42,197 bases of DNA from Bacteroidota bacterium. GTDB taxonomy: Bacteria; Bacteroidota; Bacteroidia; Bacteroidales; CAIWKO01. The stretch covers positions 1 through 42,197 of the forward strand of contig JBAXND010000036.1 in NCBI GenBank assembly GCA_037133915.1, read 5' to 3'. The notes under the pieces are model-generated. The model was not told the DNA's origin. It searched no databases and saw nothing but the letters and a program-made list of their open reading frames with translations. Position 1 is the stretch's first letter. Every line of letters begins with the position of its first letter. Positions 17,143-25,536 of the stretch are shown piece after piece. The position numbers were made by a program, and so were the translations under genes.

Positions 17143-19314
17143 CTATAAATTCTGAAGAATGAAATCCGTAATCCGGGTAAAAACATGCAGCCGGGTCTTA
17201 CCGCCGTATATGCTGTGTTCTTTGTTGGGGTAGAGCATCAGGTCGAATTGCTTATCTGCGCGAATCAGTGCGTCGGCCATTTCCATGGTATTCTGCATAT
17301 GTACGTTATTATCGAACGTGCCGTGCATCATAAGCAATTTTCCTTTAAACTTTGAAGCGAAGGTTATCGGAGAATTATTATCATAATTGGCCTCATTATC
17401 TTTCGGACGGCGCATATACCGCTCGGTGTAGATGTTGTCATAGTAGCGCCAGTTCGTTACCGGAGCAACTGCAACTCCTGCTTTAAAAATATATTCCGGC
17501 GATTTTGTCATGCATAACAATGTCATGAATCCGCCATAGCTCCATCCCCACATGCCAATGCGCGCTGCGTCAATGTAGGGCAGTGTGGTAAGATATTTTG
17601 CGCCGGCCATCTGGTCTTCGGCTTCCAGTTTTCCAAGCTGAAGATAGGTTGATTTCAGGAATTCGCTTCCGCGTGAGGCCGTTCCGCGATTATCAATAGA
17701 AACAATGATATACCCTTTTTTAGCAAGGTATTGATACCAGAGATAATTGTGATCCCATTCATTCAGAACGGTTTGTGCGCCCGGTCCTCCATAAACATAC
17801 ATGAGTACCGGATATTTTTTGGTGATATCGAAATCAGCCGGTTTCAGCATATAGCCATTGAGTTCAACGCCATAAGCGGTTGTGAATTTGAAGAATTCTT
17901 TTTTGGCACAACCCAGATATTTAAGGTTGTCTGCCAGCCCTTTATTGCTTTCCAGCATCACGAGCTGCTTCCCTTTGTTATCATCAATTGTTGCAACGGG
18001 GGGAGTGTTGGCATCAGACCAAGTATGAATAAAATAGTCGTATCCGGCGCTGAATGAGGCCGTATTTTCTCCATCCTGAGAAGATATTTTCACTGCACTA
18101 CCACCATCAAGTTTTATGCTTCTTATCTCGCGGTTCAACGGTGTACTTGCAATTGTATAATATACCGTTTTGTTTTTTTCGTCAACACCGCAAACTGCTG
18201 TAACATCGGCCTCGTCTTTTGTCAGCAGAAGCTGCGTTCCGTCGATACCACACAGATAAATATTGTTGAATTTGCCCTTATCACTGGTAAATATGAAGTG
18301 TTTTTTATCGTTCAGAAAAATCAGGTTATCGGTGATGTTGATGTATTTTTCATTTTCTTCCGTATAAATAACTTTTGACGTTCCTGATGATGCGTCGGCC
18401 AGCAATATCTCAAGTTTGTTCTGCAGCCTGTTCAGCCTTTGAATGGCAAGTTTTCCCGATTCCTGAGTCCACATCACACGCGGAATATACTGGTCGGTTT
18501 CCTTGCCGACGTCCATCATTTTGAGCTTATCATTTCCGGAACCTTCAGTATTATAAACCCAGACGCTTACAATGGAATTGTCTTCACCTGCCATCGGGTA
18601 TTTATAATTGAAATTTTCGGGGTATAGCTCACCGTACTTGGTCAGTGTAAATTGCTTTACGTGACTTTCGTCGAAACGCAGGAATGCCAGACTTTTGCTG
18701 TCGGGCGACCAATACAGCGCGTCAATAAGGTCAAATTCTTCGTCATAAACCCAGTCGGTAGTTCCGTTGATGATGCTGTCCCATTTGCCATCAGAGGTAA
18801 TCTGAGCCTCAGCTTCATCGCGCAGATCTTTGATAAAAATATTATTGTCACGAACAAAAGCCACTTTATTTCCGTCGGGAGATAAATGTGCGATGCGCTG
18901 TTTTCCTTTGTCTGATACTCGTTTCAACGATTTTACTTTAAGGTCAAGTACATAGTATTCCGAAAATTCTGAATAGCGGTACAATGGTTCCGATTCCGTT
19001 TTAAAAATCAGCTTACTTTCATCTTGACCGAAAACAAAGGATTCTATTTCGAGAGGTGCCGAAGTTCCTGAGGGTATGAGCAGGTCACCTTCAACCAGTG
19101 TCTTTACTTTTTTTCCGGTTTTGTATTCAAACATGCTGATGGTGGTAGCATTGTCGAGCGTGCAGTAATGCTGTCCGTCGCTCATATGTATGATTTCACC
19201 GGGACTTCTCGGATAATATTTGGAGCTGTAAAAAATGTCTTCCAACTTGAGCTGCTGTGCCTGTAGGCCTGAGGAAATAATCAATGCGAAAATTGCAAAA
19301 AAGAGTTTTTTCAT
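17143..19314 (-). CDS. Dipeptidyl peptidase IV (S9B serine peptidase), exported
   Basis: This 723-residue exported peptidase removes X-Pro or X-Ala dipeptides from peptide N-termini, probably in the periplasm. An N-terminal signal peptide (MKKLFFAIFALIISSGLQAQ) is followed by an eight-bladed beta-propeller (about 40-470). The DWVYDEEFDL segment corresponds to the paired glutamates that bind the substrate amino terminus. The alpha/beta-hydrolase domain carries the triad Ser592 (GWSYGG), Asp668 (HGTFDNNVH) and His700 (NKEHSIYG). It is monocistronic, divergent from the next gene, and has its own promoter. Peptide scavenging is typical of this phylum. Confidence 0.94.
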   Translation of the reverse strand: MKKLFFAIFALIISSGLQAQQLKLEDIFYSSKYYPRSPGEIIHMSDGQHYCTLDNATTISMFEYKTGKKVKTLVEGDLLIPSGTSAPLEIESFVFGQDESKLIFKTESEPLYRYSEFSEYYVLDLKVKSLKRVSDKGKQRIAHLSPDGNKVAFVRDNNIFIKDLRDEAEAQITSDGKWDSIINGTTDWVYDEEFDLIDALYWSPDSKSLAFLRFDESHVKQFTLTKYGELYPENFNYKYPMAGEDNSIVSVWVYNTEGSGNDKLKMMDVGKETDQYIPRVMWTQESGKLAIQRLNRLQNKLEILLADASSGTSKVIYTEENEKYINITDNLIFLNDKKHFIFTSDKGKFNNIYLCGIDGTQLLLTKDEADVTAVCGVDEKNKTVYYTIASTPLNREIRSIKLDGGSAVKISSQDGENTASFSAGYDYFIHTWSDANTPPVATIDDNKGKQLVMLESNKGLADNLKYLGCAKKEFFKFTTAYGVELNGYMLKPADFDITKKYPVLMYVYGGPGAQTVLNEWDHNYLWYQYLAKKGYIIVSIDNRGTASRGSEFLKSTYLQLGKLEAEDQMAGAKYLTTLPYIDAARIGMWGWSYGGFMTLLCMTKSPEYIFKAGVAVAPVTNWRYYDNIYTERYMRRPKDNEANYDNNSPITFASKFKGKLLMMHGTFDNNVHMQNTMEMADALIRADKQFDLMLYPNKEHSIYGGKTRLHVFTRITDFILQNL

Positions 19315-19350
19315 AATGAACCGGCATTAAATTTTAGTACGAAACAATGG

Positions 19351-19358
19351 CAAAATTA
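19351..19358 (-). promoter_or_regulatory. -7 box (TAATTTTG) of the dipeptidyl peptidase gene
   Basis: On the minus strand this is an exact TAnnTTTG match 37 bp before the ATG. A TTTG lies 23 bp further upstream, slightly longer than the usual 19-21 bp spacing. Confidence 0.5.
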
Positions 19359-19397
19359 CAGTATTGGCGTGAAAATGTATTCAAAATCTAAAGCGTT

Positions 19398-19430
19398 TTT
19401 GTTTAGCTGAGCACAATTAGATTATTTTTG
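19398..19430 (+). promoter_or_regulatory. Promoter of the membrane spermidine-synthase-like gene
   Basis: TTTG at 19398-19401 is followed after 21 bp by TATTTTTG at 19423-19430, a good Bacteroidota promoter. It covers the TTG codon at 19428, so that cannot be the translation start and supports ATG at 19455. Confidence 0.65.
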
Positions 19431-19454
19431 AAACCTGCATTGGAATATTCTTAC

Positions 19455-21599
19455 ATGGAAAAGCAATTGCGCACAGGTTTTTTTATAACCGCTGTTTCAG
19501 GCATGAGCAGCATCATTATTCAAACGGTAATGCTGCGTGAGTTTCTGTGTGTTTTTAACGGCAACGAGCTGGTTCTTGGGGTACTGTTTTCATGCTGGAT
19601 GTTGCTTACGGGGCTTGGAGCTTGGCTTGGGCGCTTTGGCAGAAATATCAAAACACAAGGTGTTGCAATACCTGCACTTCTTTTAATTGCAGTGGCATTT
19701 GCTATCGCATCCATACTGGTTTTAAACGGTTATAAAAATTCCGTATTCATTGCCGGCACCATGACAGGACCTGCCGAGATGGTAATTTGCTGTGCCCTAT
19801 TATTGCTTCCTGTCTGTGTTGTGTCAGGATATCTATTCACCTTGTTTTGCCGGCACCTTACAACTATTCAAGCCGGAACTGTGCTTGCACGTGTGTATTC
19901 ATATGAATCGGCCGGCAGCATTGTGGGTGGATTACTGTTCAATATCGTATTCGTATTTTTTCTGGATGCGATGCAATGCCTGTTATTGTTGGTTGTCATT
20001 AATGCTTGTGCAGGTTTTTATTTCCTGATGCTTGAGAAAAAAAAGATGATTGCGGTAGCGCTTGTTGTTGTTGCTGCCGGTTTTATTGCATTGATTCTAC
20101 ATACCGGCATTTACCGGAAATGCCTGCAAAAACTGTATCCGCAGCAGGATATCACCTACGTGAAAGATACACCTTACGGTAAAATTGTCATTACAGAGAC
20201 TCTGCATCAGCATAACTTTTTTGAAAACGGAACCTTGCTTTTTTCTACCAATAACATTATTGAAAAAGAAGAAGCCGTGCATTATGCTTTGTTGCAGCAT
20301 CATCATCCTGCAAAGGTTTTACTAATTTCCGGCGGTATCGGGGGAATGGCAGAAGAGGTGCTGAAATACAAGAATGCGAAGGTTGATTATGTGGAGCTGA
20401 ATCCTGTGCTGGCTGCATTGGCTCTTCGATATAATCCTACGCTTGCCGATGGAAGAGTAAATATAATCACACGCGATGCGCGTATGTTTATTCGTGAAAC
20501 CGACAATCGGTATGATGCGGTGCTTATCAATCTGCCTGAGCCTTCAAGCGCACAACTGAATCGTTATTATTCAAAGGAGTTTTTTGCTGAAGTAAAAGGA
20601 ATCCTGAACCCCGGAGCTGTGTTATCAACCGGACTTCCACCGAGCGCTAATTATATGAATGCTGCGGCGAAGCAACTGAATTCCATTCTATTTAATACGC
20701 TCAAAACTACTTTTGCAAACGTAATCATTGTACCCGGCGAACGCAATTATTTCATAGCCTCCGATTCGGTTTGCCTGTATGATTTTGGGCAGATGGCAGA
20801 GCATAAGGGTATCACGAATCTTTATGTGAATGCGAATTATATTGATGATGTGATGTTGCAGCAAAATGCTGCCCGACTGACAAAACGTCTTGACCTCAAT
20901 GCGCCTGTTGATACCGATTTCAAACCGGTATTGTATTTTGTGGATGTGCAGGTATGGCTGAGTTTATTTAACAGCAGCTTTCGATTATTTTTTATGGTAA
21001 TACTGGCTGTATGCCTTGGAGCGCTTATATTTTTGAGACCTTTATCGCTTGGGTTGTTTACCACCGGATACACCTCGGCATCGTCACAGTTGCTGCTGAT
21101 GATGGCCTTTCAGGTGATATATGGCTTCGTATATCAGGCAGCGGGAATTATGATTACGGTTTTTTTCGCAGGACTTGCAATAGGCAGTTCACTTGCAGCA
21201 AGACGGACATCGGTAAGTACTGCACACTATCTTTGGATGCAGCTGCTTGTAGGAGTGTACTGCATTATTATTGCGCTTGCGCTGATGTTTTTGCATACAG
21301 GCGGTATACCTGCTTTGATTGTTATCATGGTACTGACGCTTGTATCCGGTTTAATAGCGGGAATGCAGTTTGGACTAGCGGCGGCATTGCAGAAGGACAA
21401 TTTACGTCTTGCTGCCGGGAATTCGTATGCAGCTGATCTGGCCGGTTCGGCTATTGGTGCGTTGCTTACGGTCTGTTTGCTGGTGCCTTTCCTCGGTATT
21501 CTGAATTCACTTTACGTATTGGCGGCAGCAAATATTATCGTTATGGCTGTGATGAAACTTAAGTTTGTAAAATCTGAACGTTCTCAGCGCTTGCGCTGA
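19455..21599 (+). CDS. Polytopic membrane protein with spermidine-synthase-like domain
   Basis: The protein (about 714 aa) has an N-terminal block of hydrophobic helices (about 1-230), a central Rossmann-type spermidine synthase fold (about 235-480) and a second membrane block (about 500-710). The SAM-site glycine loop is LLISGGIGGMAEEV, with VDYVELNP after it and RDARMFI further on. Where spermidine synthases have a catalytic Asp, this protein reads INLPEPSSAQLNRYYSKEF, so aminopropyl transfer is doubtful. Such fused MFS-like/synthase proteins are common in Bacteroidota but of unknown substrate. The start is ATG 19455, since the upstream TTG lies inside the promoter. Confidence 0.75.
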   Translation: MEKQLRTGFFITAVSGMSSIIIQTVMLREFLCVFNGNELVLGVLFSCWMLLTGLGAWLGRFGRNIKTQGVAIPALLLIAVAFAIASILVLNGYKNSVFIAGTMTGPAEMVICCALLLLPVCVVSGYLFTLFCRHLTTIQAGTVLARVYSYESAGSIVGGLLFNIVFVFFLDAMQCLLLLVVINACAGFYFLMLEKKKMIAVALVVVAAGFIALILHTGIYRKCLQKLYPQQDITYVKDTPYGKIVITETLHQHNFFENGTLLFSTNNIIEKEEAVHYALLQHHHPAKVLLISGGIGGMAEEVLKYKNAKVDYVELNPVLAALALRYNPTLADGRVNIITRDARMFIRETDNRYDAVLINLPEPSSAQLNRYYSKEFFAEVKGILNPGAVLSTGLPPSANYMNAAAKQLNSILFNTLKTTFANVIIVPGERNYFIASDSVCLYDFGQMAEHKGITNLYVNANYIDDVMLQQNAARLTKRLDLNAPVDTDFKPVLYFVDVQVWLSLFNSSFRLFFMVILAVCLGALIFLRPLSLGLFTTGYTSASSQLLLMMAFQVIYGFVYQAAGIMITVFFAGLAIGSSLAARRTSVSTAHYLWMQLLVGVYCIIIALALMFLHTGGIPALIVIMVLTLVSGLIAGMQFGLAAALQKDNLRLAAGNSYAADLAGSAIGALLTVCLLVPFLGILNSLYVLAAANIIVMAVMKLKFVKSERSQRLR

Positions 21600-21687
21600 G
21601 CGGAATCAGGTTACGCTTCAATCTTCGATTTTTTTCCGGGTTTTGTCTATGATTTTTTATATCTTCGCGCCCTGTTTCAATGACCAC

Positions 21688-21775
21688 GGAGAGATGGCCG
21701 AGTGGTCGAAGGCGCACGCCTGGAAAGTGTGTGTACTCCACAAGGGTACCATGGGTTCGAATCCCATTCTCTCCG
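21688..21775 (+). tRNA. tRNA-Ser (GGA anticodon)
   Basis: The acceptor stem GGAGAGA (21688-21694) pairs perfectly with TCTCTCC (21768-21774), and G follows as discriminator base, as expected for serine tRNAs. The anticodon loop CTGGAAA (21720-21726) gives GGA at 21722-21724, and the CACGC/GTGTG stem closes it with one G-T pair. A long variable arm, class II, lies between the anticodon and T arms (GGTTCGAATCC). CCA is not encoded. The 3' end is part of an 18-bp repeat that serves as an integration site. Confidence 0.97.
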
Positions 21776-21781
21776 CTGATA
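21764..21781 (+). repeat. attL: tRNA-Ser 3' end copy of an 18-bp direct repeat
   Basis: CCATTCTCTCCGCTGATA covers the last 12 bases of tRNA-Ser and 6 bases beyond. An identical copy lies at 39925-39942 in the same orientation, next to an integrase gene. This is the expected core site of a tyrosine-recombinase element that integrates at a tRNA 3' end. Confidence 0.88.
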
Positions 21782-21788
21782 CAAAACA

Positions 21789-21822
21789 TAAACGCCTGAA
21801 TATCAATTTATTCAGGCGTTTA
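21789..21822 (+). terminator. Hairpin terminator after tRNA-Ser (element-borne)
   Basis: A perfect 14-bp stem (TAAACGCCTGAATA / TATTCAGGCGTTTA) with a 6-nt loop begins 13 bp after the tRNA. It lies inside the island boundary, so the element appears to supply a new terminator for the tRNA transcript. No long T run follows. Confidence 0.7.
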
Positions 21823-22162
21823 ATATTATTGCCACATACGAATATACATACAATATTACATTAGGACATTTGAATATTCTCCATTGAAGTCTATGTTTGT
21901 TGACGGTAATTCCAGAAAGAATTGCAGGACTGCTCATCGGAAATCGTTTGATAAATTCTATAAGCTTCTTATCCATGATTTTGAAGCTAAATCCCCAATT
22001 TTTTTAAATTTACTGGTGTACTGGATACGCCGCCTAAATTGACCAGTCTACGCCGTTTTATTTTGACCACCCCCACGCCGCTCCAAATTGACCACCCTTG
22101 TTGATGTCCTAAAAACGACAATTTCCTTGTTCTGATTGGCATTATACAAATATAAAAAATTA

Positions 22163-22918
22163 TTATTCTGTTTCAGTATGTTCCTTTATTTTATTTATTG
22201 GTTTCTTTCGCAGTGATTCCCCTAAGAGTTCCATGCGGTGAGCATCGTGAACAATGCGATCGAGTATGGCATCCGCTACTGTTTGCTCGCCGATGACCTC
22301 GTACCATTGGGGAACAGGTAATTGAGATGTGATAATGGTCGAACGGTTTCCATGCCTGTCCTCGATGATTTCCATAAGTACTGATCGGCTATATCCATCG
22401 AGTGGCTGCAAGCCGAAGTCATCAAGTATGAGAAGATCCTGCCGTTCTATCTTTGCTATTTCCCGGATATAGGAGCCGTCGGCCTTGGCCATCTTTAATT
22501 TGGAGAACAGCTTTGTTGCATTTGCATAGAGTACTTTATAACCGAGTGTGCAGGCCTGATTGCCGATAGCCGAGGCGATATAGCTTTTCCCGATGCCGGT
22601 ACTACCCGTGATAAGAAGGTTTTCTTTGCGTTGAATAAAGGTGCATTCTGCCATGCGCATTAACTGGTTCTTGTCAAGGTTGCGCTCTAAATCAAAGTGC
22701 ATTTGTTCGATGTTGGCTTTATAGCGAAAGCGGGCATTGCGTGTTTGTCGCTCTATACGACGATTGTTTCGGTCGTCCCATTCAGAGTCAACAAGCATTG
22801 ATACCATTTCATCGCCAGTCATTTTTGATGTGCTGCCATTCTCCATGCTTGTTCGGAACGCCCGAACCATACCGAAGAACTTCATCTGTCTCATTTTGTG
22901 AAGAGTTTGCTCATTCAT
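22163..22918 (-). CDS. istB: IstB, IS21 transposition helper ATPase
   Basis: IstB is a DnaC-like AAA+ ATPase that helps IstA choose and attack target DNA. Walker A is GSTGIGKS and Walker B is LLILDDFG, followed by sensor-like STIITSQLPVPQWYEVI. The frame extends upstream to a TTG at 22942, but ATG at 22918 (MNEQTLHKMRQMKFFGM) matches usual IstB starts and leaves the inter-gene hairpin outside the coding sequence. From that ATG it is about 251 residues, a full-length IstB. It is transcribed after istA. Confidence 0.95.
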   Translation of the reverse strand: MNEQTLHKMRQMKFFGMVRAFRTSMENGSTSKMTGDEMVSMLVDSEWDDRNNRRIERQTRNARFRYKANIEQMHFDLERNLDKNQLMRMAECTFIQRKENLLITGSTGIGKSYIASAIGNQACTLGYKVLYANATKLFSKLKMAKADGSYIREIAKIERQDLLILDDFGLQPLDGYSRSVLMEIIEDRHGNRSTIITSQLPVPQWYEVIGEQTVADAILDRIVHDAHRMELLGESLRKKPINKIKEHTETE

Positions 22919-22945
22919 TTTAATTGATTTTAAGTTAAACAATGT

Positions 22946-22980
22946 CCAGTGCCGGGCGCCGGTACGGCGCCCGGCACTGG
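22946..22980. promoter_or_regulatory. GC-rich 16-bp perfect hairpin between istA and istB
   Basis: A perfect 16-bp inverted repeat (arm CCAGTGCCGGGCGCCG) with a 3-nt loop (GTA) lies in the 68-bp istA-istB gap, ending 6 bp from the istA stop codon. It is far more GC-rich than its surroundings and has no following T tract. It could attenuate transcription or limit IstB translation. Confidence 0.65.
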
Positions 22981-22986
22981 AGAGAT

Positions 22987-24549
22987 TTATCGGTAATAGT
23001 TTTTGCCGCGGATGTTATCGTGCGGTGGCATTGAAGGATCATCATCGGGATCATCGAGCATGGCTTGGTCATCCAACCCTTTTTCAAGGATGGTACGGAT
23101 GGTTTGATAACTGTAATCGCCATATTGCAGTGCACGACGACAAGCGTTGTTTAGCCGAACTTTGCCAACACGTGCAACGAAGCTCAAAACCCCCTGGCAT
23201 GACCTGTAAGTCTGTTCGGGATGCTGCCGGGTAAGTAACAACTGGATGATATATTCTTTCGTTTCCGGGCCTACTTCTTCGCCACGTTCAATAAATTTTT
23301 CAGGGTTCCAGTCACCCATAAAGCGATGCTGAGAAGCAAGGTGCTTATTTACTGTGGTATGGCCAAACATGTGCCTGTTCCGCCTGTGCACCGCGATACG
23401 CTCGTAACGGTGGTATATTTCAACTTCCGACTGGCTGTATAGCAGTGTCACCTTCTTGCCGATAAAAAGGTAGGGAACGCTGTAATAATGCTTATCCTCA
23501 GCAAGACAGACGTAATTGTTCTTCATTACAGTGGCGATATACCGCCGCTTCATTTCATACTTTTTCTCTGGCAAAGGATTGAGAGTATGGCGCTCTGTAT
23601 CTTCAAACAGCTGGCGACGGCTGAATGGTCTATTTTTCAGCAAGCGGCCATTATGTTCCTCAAGGACCGTCCTGATCGCCTGATTAAGCAGTTCGAGGCT
23701 TGAGTATGCCCGTTCCTTCACAATGCCGTATATGGTGCGATAAATGATTTTTACGGCACCCTCAACCAGCGCCTTGTGCTTAGGTTTGTAGGGAGCTGCA
23801 GGAAGCGCAGCCATTGCATAGTGGCCAACAAAGTCACGGAATGCCTCATTCAGAGTAGGTTCGTAACGATTACCCTTAATTACTGCGGATTTCAGATTAT
23901 CCGTAATAATGGCATTGGGAACACCGCCAAAGTAAAGCAAGGCGTTTTCACAGGATGTGATAAAGTCTTCTTTCTGCTGGCTATAACTAGCCTCTACATA
24001 GGTAAGCTGACTGGCACCAAGTATCGCTACAAAGACTTCTACAGGAACTTCTTCCCCGGTTTCCGGATCCAAAATATGTAGTTTTTGTCCTGCATAATCC
24101 ACATACATTTTTTCTCCCGCTTTATGCTCTATATGCATGACCGGGTTGCGGACTTTAAGCCATCGGAGGTAATGACCCTTAAACTGAGTCAGACGATAAC
24201 CATCCGGGTGTTGTGCATAATATTGCTGCCACAGCTTCTCCTTCGTGTTTTCGCGACATTTGAGCGCTTTTTCCATCACTGGAAAAAAATCAACCAAGGC
24301 CATGTAACGTGGATCATCCTCGATATGGCTGCGTGGAACCATATCCAGAAATAACTGTTCTAACTGCGTGTCACTCATCTTTCTGATTTCCTCAGTAGAC
24401 TTGCCCGAGGCCAGAAATAGCCTGATGTACTTCTTGACACTATTGCGGGGAAGCCCTGTCCGTTCCCCGATGGACGTTTTACTTACACCTTCGGTGTAAA
24501 GCTTGATAATGTTTCTTACCTTGCTCATAACGATTAGTTTATTTGACAT
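22987..24549 (-). CDS. istA: IstA, IS21-family DDE transposase
   Basis: IstA catalyses strand cutting and joining of the IS ends. The 520-residue protein has an N-terminal HTH (VRNIIKLYTEGVSKTSIGERTGLPRNSVKKY). Its rve-type catalytic core has Asp151 (MYVDYAG), Asp217 (AIITDN) and Glu263 (HKALVEGAVK), followed by the C-terminal Mu-like domain. The frame looks intact and of normal length. Codon 8 (ATG at 24528) is an alternative start. It is transcribed leftward from the right end of the IS. Confidence 0.95.
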   Translation of the reverse strand: MSNKLIVMSKVRNIIKLYTEGVSKTSIGERTGLPRNSVKKYIRLFLASGKSTEEIRKMSDTQLEQLFLDMVPRSHIEDDPRYMALVDFFPVMEKALKCRENTKEKLWQQYYAQHPDGYRLTQFKGHYLRWLKVRNPVMHIEHKAGEKMYVDYAGQKLHILDPETGEEVPVEVFVAILGASQLTYVEASYSQQKEDFITSCENALLYFGGVPNAIITDNLKSAVIKGNRYEPTLNEAFRDFVGHYAMAALPAAPYKPKHKALVEGAVKIIYRTIYGIVKERAYSSLELLNQAIRTVLEEHNGRLLKNRPFSRRQLFEDTERHTLNPLPEKKYEMKRRYIATVMKNNYVCLAEDKHYYSVPYLFIGKKVTLLYSQSEVEIYHRYERIAVHRRNRHMFGHTTVNKHLASQHRFMGDWNPEKFIERGEEVGPETKEYIIQLLLTRQHPEQTYRSCQGVLSFVARVGKVRLNNACRRALQYGDYSYQTIRTILEKGLDDQAMLDDPDDDPSMPPHDNIRGKNYYR

Positions 24550-24657
24550 TTATAATTTGTTTGAACAAAGTCAACATAATTATAAATGCTCGCTGATCAG
24601 CAAGGAAATTATCGTAATTTAGGGGTGGTCAATTTGGAGCGGCGTAGGGTGGTCAAT

Positions 24658-25419
24658 TTACACCGGCGCGAGGTGGTCAATTTGGAGCGGCGCACACTGG
24701 ATATTTAGAGCGTTTTTTCCACTTGTATCAAGACCAGCGTGATTATTTGTATTTTGCATTGCCTCAATTAAAATATCATAAAGAGGTTCATATATTTCTT
24801 CATTTTTAAAAGTATGTTTAATCCCTATTAAGCAGGCTTCTTTCGCTATCCTAGGCTCAACTTTATTATGGGTTTCTTTATGAAGAAGTAAGTTCGTGTC
24901 CTTATTGTATTTTGGTATTTTGCTGTGAACATAACCATAAAAATTTGATTCAATAAAAATAGTCCTTAGAGTTTCATCCCTCGGCGCGTTTCCAGTGATC
25001 TGGATGCCCCGATTAAAATTTTTATCGTTTATTTTGCCAATTAAAAGTGTAATTGCATCCGGAGTTAAGTCAGTGATTTCTGAAATATCAAAAATTACTT
25101 GTTTCCTATCTTTAATTGTTTTTTCAGCCAGATTAAAATAGTCAAGAATATTTTCAGTATTATTAATAAATGAAAAGTTAGGCGGCGAAGGAAGATTTTT
25201 ATATTTTGTAGGGTTTTTAGGTTTCAGATTTCTTTTTACCGACGGTAGGGATGCGATCCTTAGTTTTCTTTGCTCTTCTCTTTTCTTTTTCCTTTGTTGT
25301 TCTATTAGTTTGTTCTTCTTATGCTCTCTTGATTTTATATGACTTATTCTGCGAAGTGCTTTTGCACTTTTGCTTTCTTGGTGTTGTTTCCATTTGTCTG
25401 ATGTGAATATTTTTTTCAT
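24658..25419 (-). pseudogene. STAS-like/HATPase-like protein, 3' end cut by the IS21 element
   Basis: This gene starts at ATG 25419 (MKKIFTSDKWKQH); the TTG at 25428 is unlikely. The first 70 residues are basic and coiled-coil-like (KSREHKKNKLIEQQRKKKRE). A STAS-like stretch follows (VIFDISEITDLTPDAITLLI), then the beginning of a histidine-kinase-type ATPase domain with an N-box-like PLYDILIEAMQNTNNHA. The rest of the ATPase domain is missing: from about 24722 the frame runs through a 26-bp repeated sequence into the IS right end and stops at 24658. No continuation is recognisable beyond the IS left end. It is probably inactive. Its place beside restriction genes suggests it was part of the defence cargo, but this is inference. 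Confidence 0.62.
24697..24722. repeat. 26-bp sequence shared (inverted) with the window end
   Basis: The 26 bases immediately outside the IS right end are repeated exactly, in inverted orientation, at 42147-42172, where another IS21-type end follows. The adjoining genes at both places appear broken at or near the inner edge of this sequence. It is either part of an extended IS terminus or a duplicated target sequence. Confidence 0.75.
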
Positions 25420-25536
25420 AAAGTCCAAACGCGGATTATGTTATATTCAAACAATTCATAAATTCAAGCTTGATTTCCTTCATTCCTAGTTTATTTCGTT
25501 TTGTCTTCGTTTTGAGGAAAACGAATGTAATATTCA

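Larger units (their letters stand above)
22013..24700 (-). mobile_element. IS21-family insertion sequence
   Basis: The element runs from TGT at 22017 to ACA at 24696 (2,680 bp) and is flanked by CTGG on both sides (22013-22016 and 24697-24700), a plausible 4-bp target duplication. Each end holds three subterminal repeats of the form TGGTCAATTT..CGGCG: left copies at about 22027-22045, 22050-22069 and 22075-22094, right copies at 24626-24645, 24650-24668 and 24674-24692, in inverted orientation. Multiple terminal repeats are characteristic of IS21. istA and istB look intact. An alternative reading uses the 8-bp ACTGGATA found at both ends as the duplication. The element interrupts the ATPase-like gene on its right. 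Confidence 0.85.

Noticed and set aside
17880..17930. Sigma-54 promoter suggested by TGGCAC
   Set aside because: No TTGCA-like -12 element follows at the required spacing, and the site lies inside the peptidase gene.
21559..21789. Minus-strand frame across tRNA-Ser
   Set aside because: It is antisense to the tRNA, and its translation (ENGIRTHG) is the familiar artefact produced by tRNA-Ser sequence.
21840..22012. Short minus-strand frame (MDKKLIEFIKRFP...) as the missing ATPase 3' end
   Set aside because: It shows none of the G-box motifs expected for the rest of the ATPase domain, and its frame is closed before the IS.
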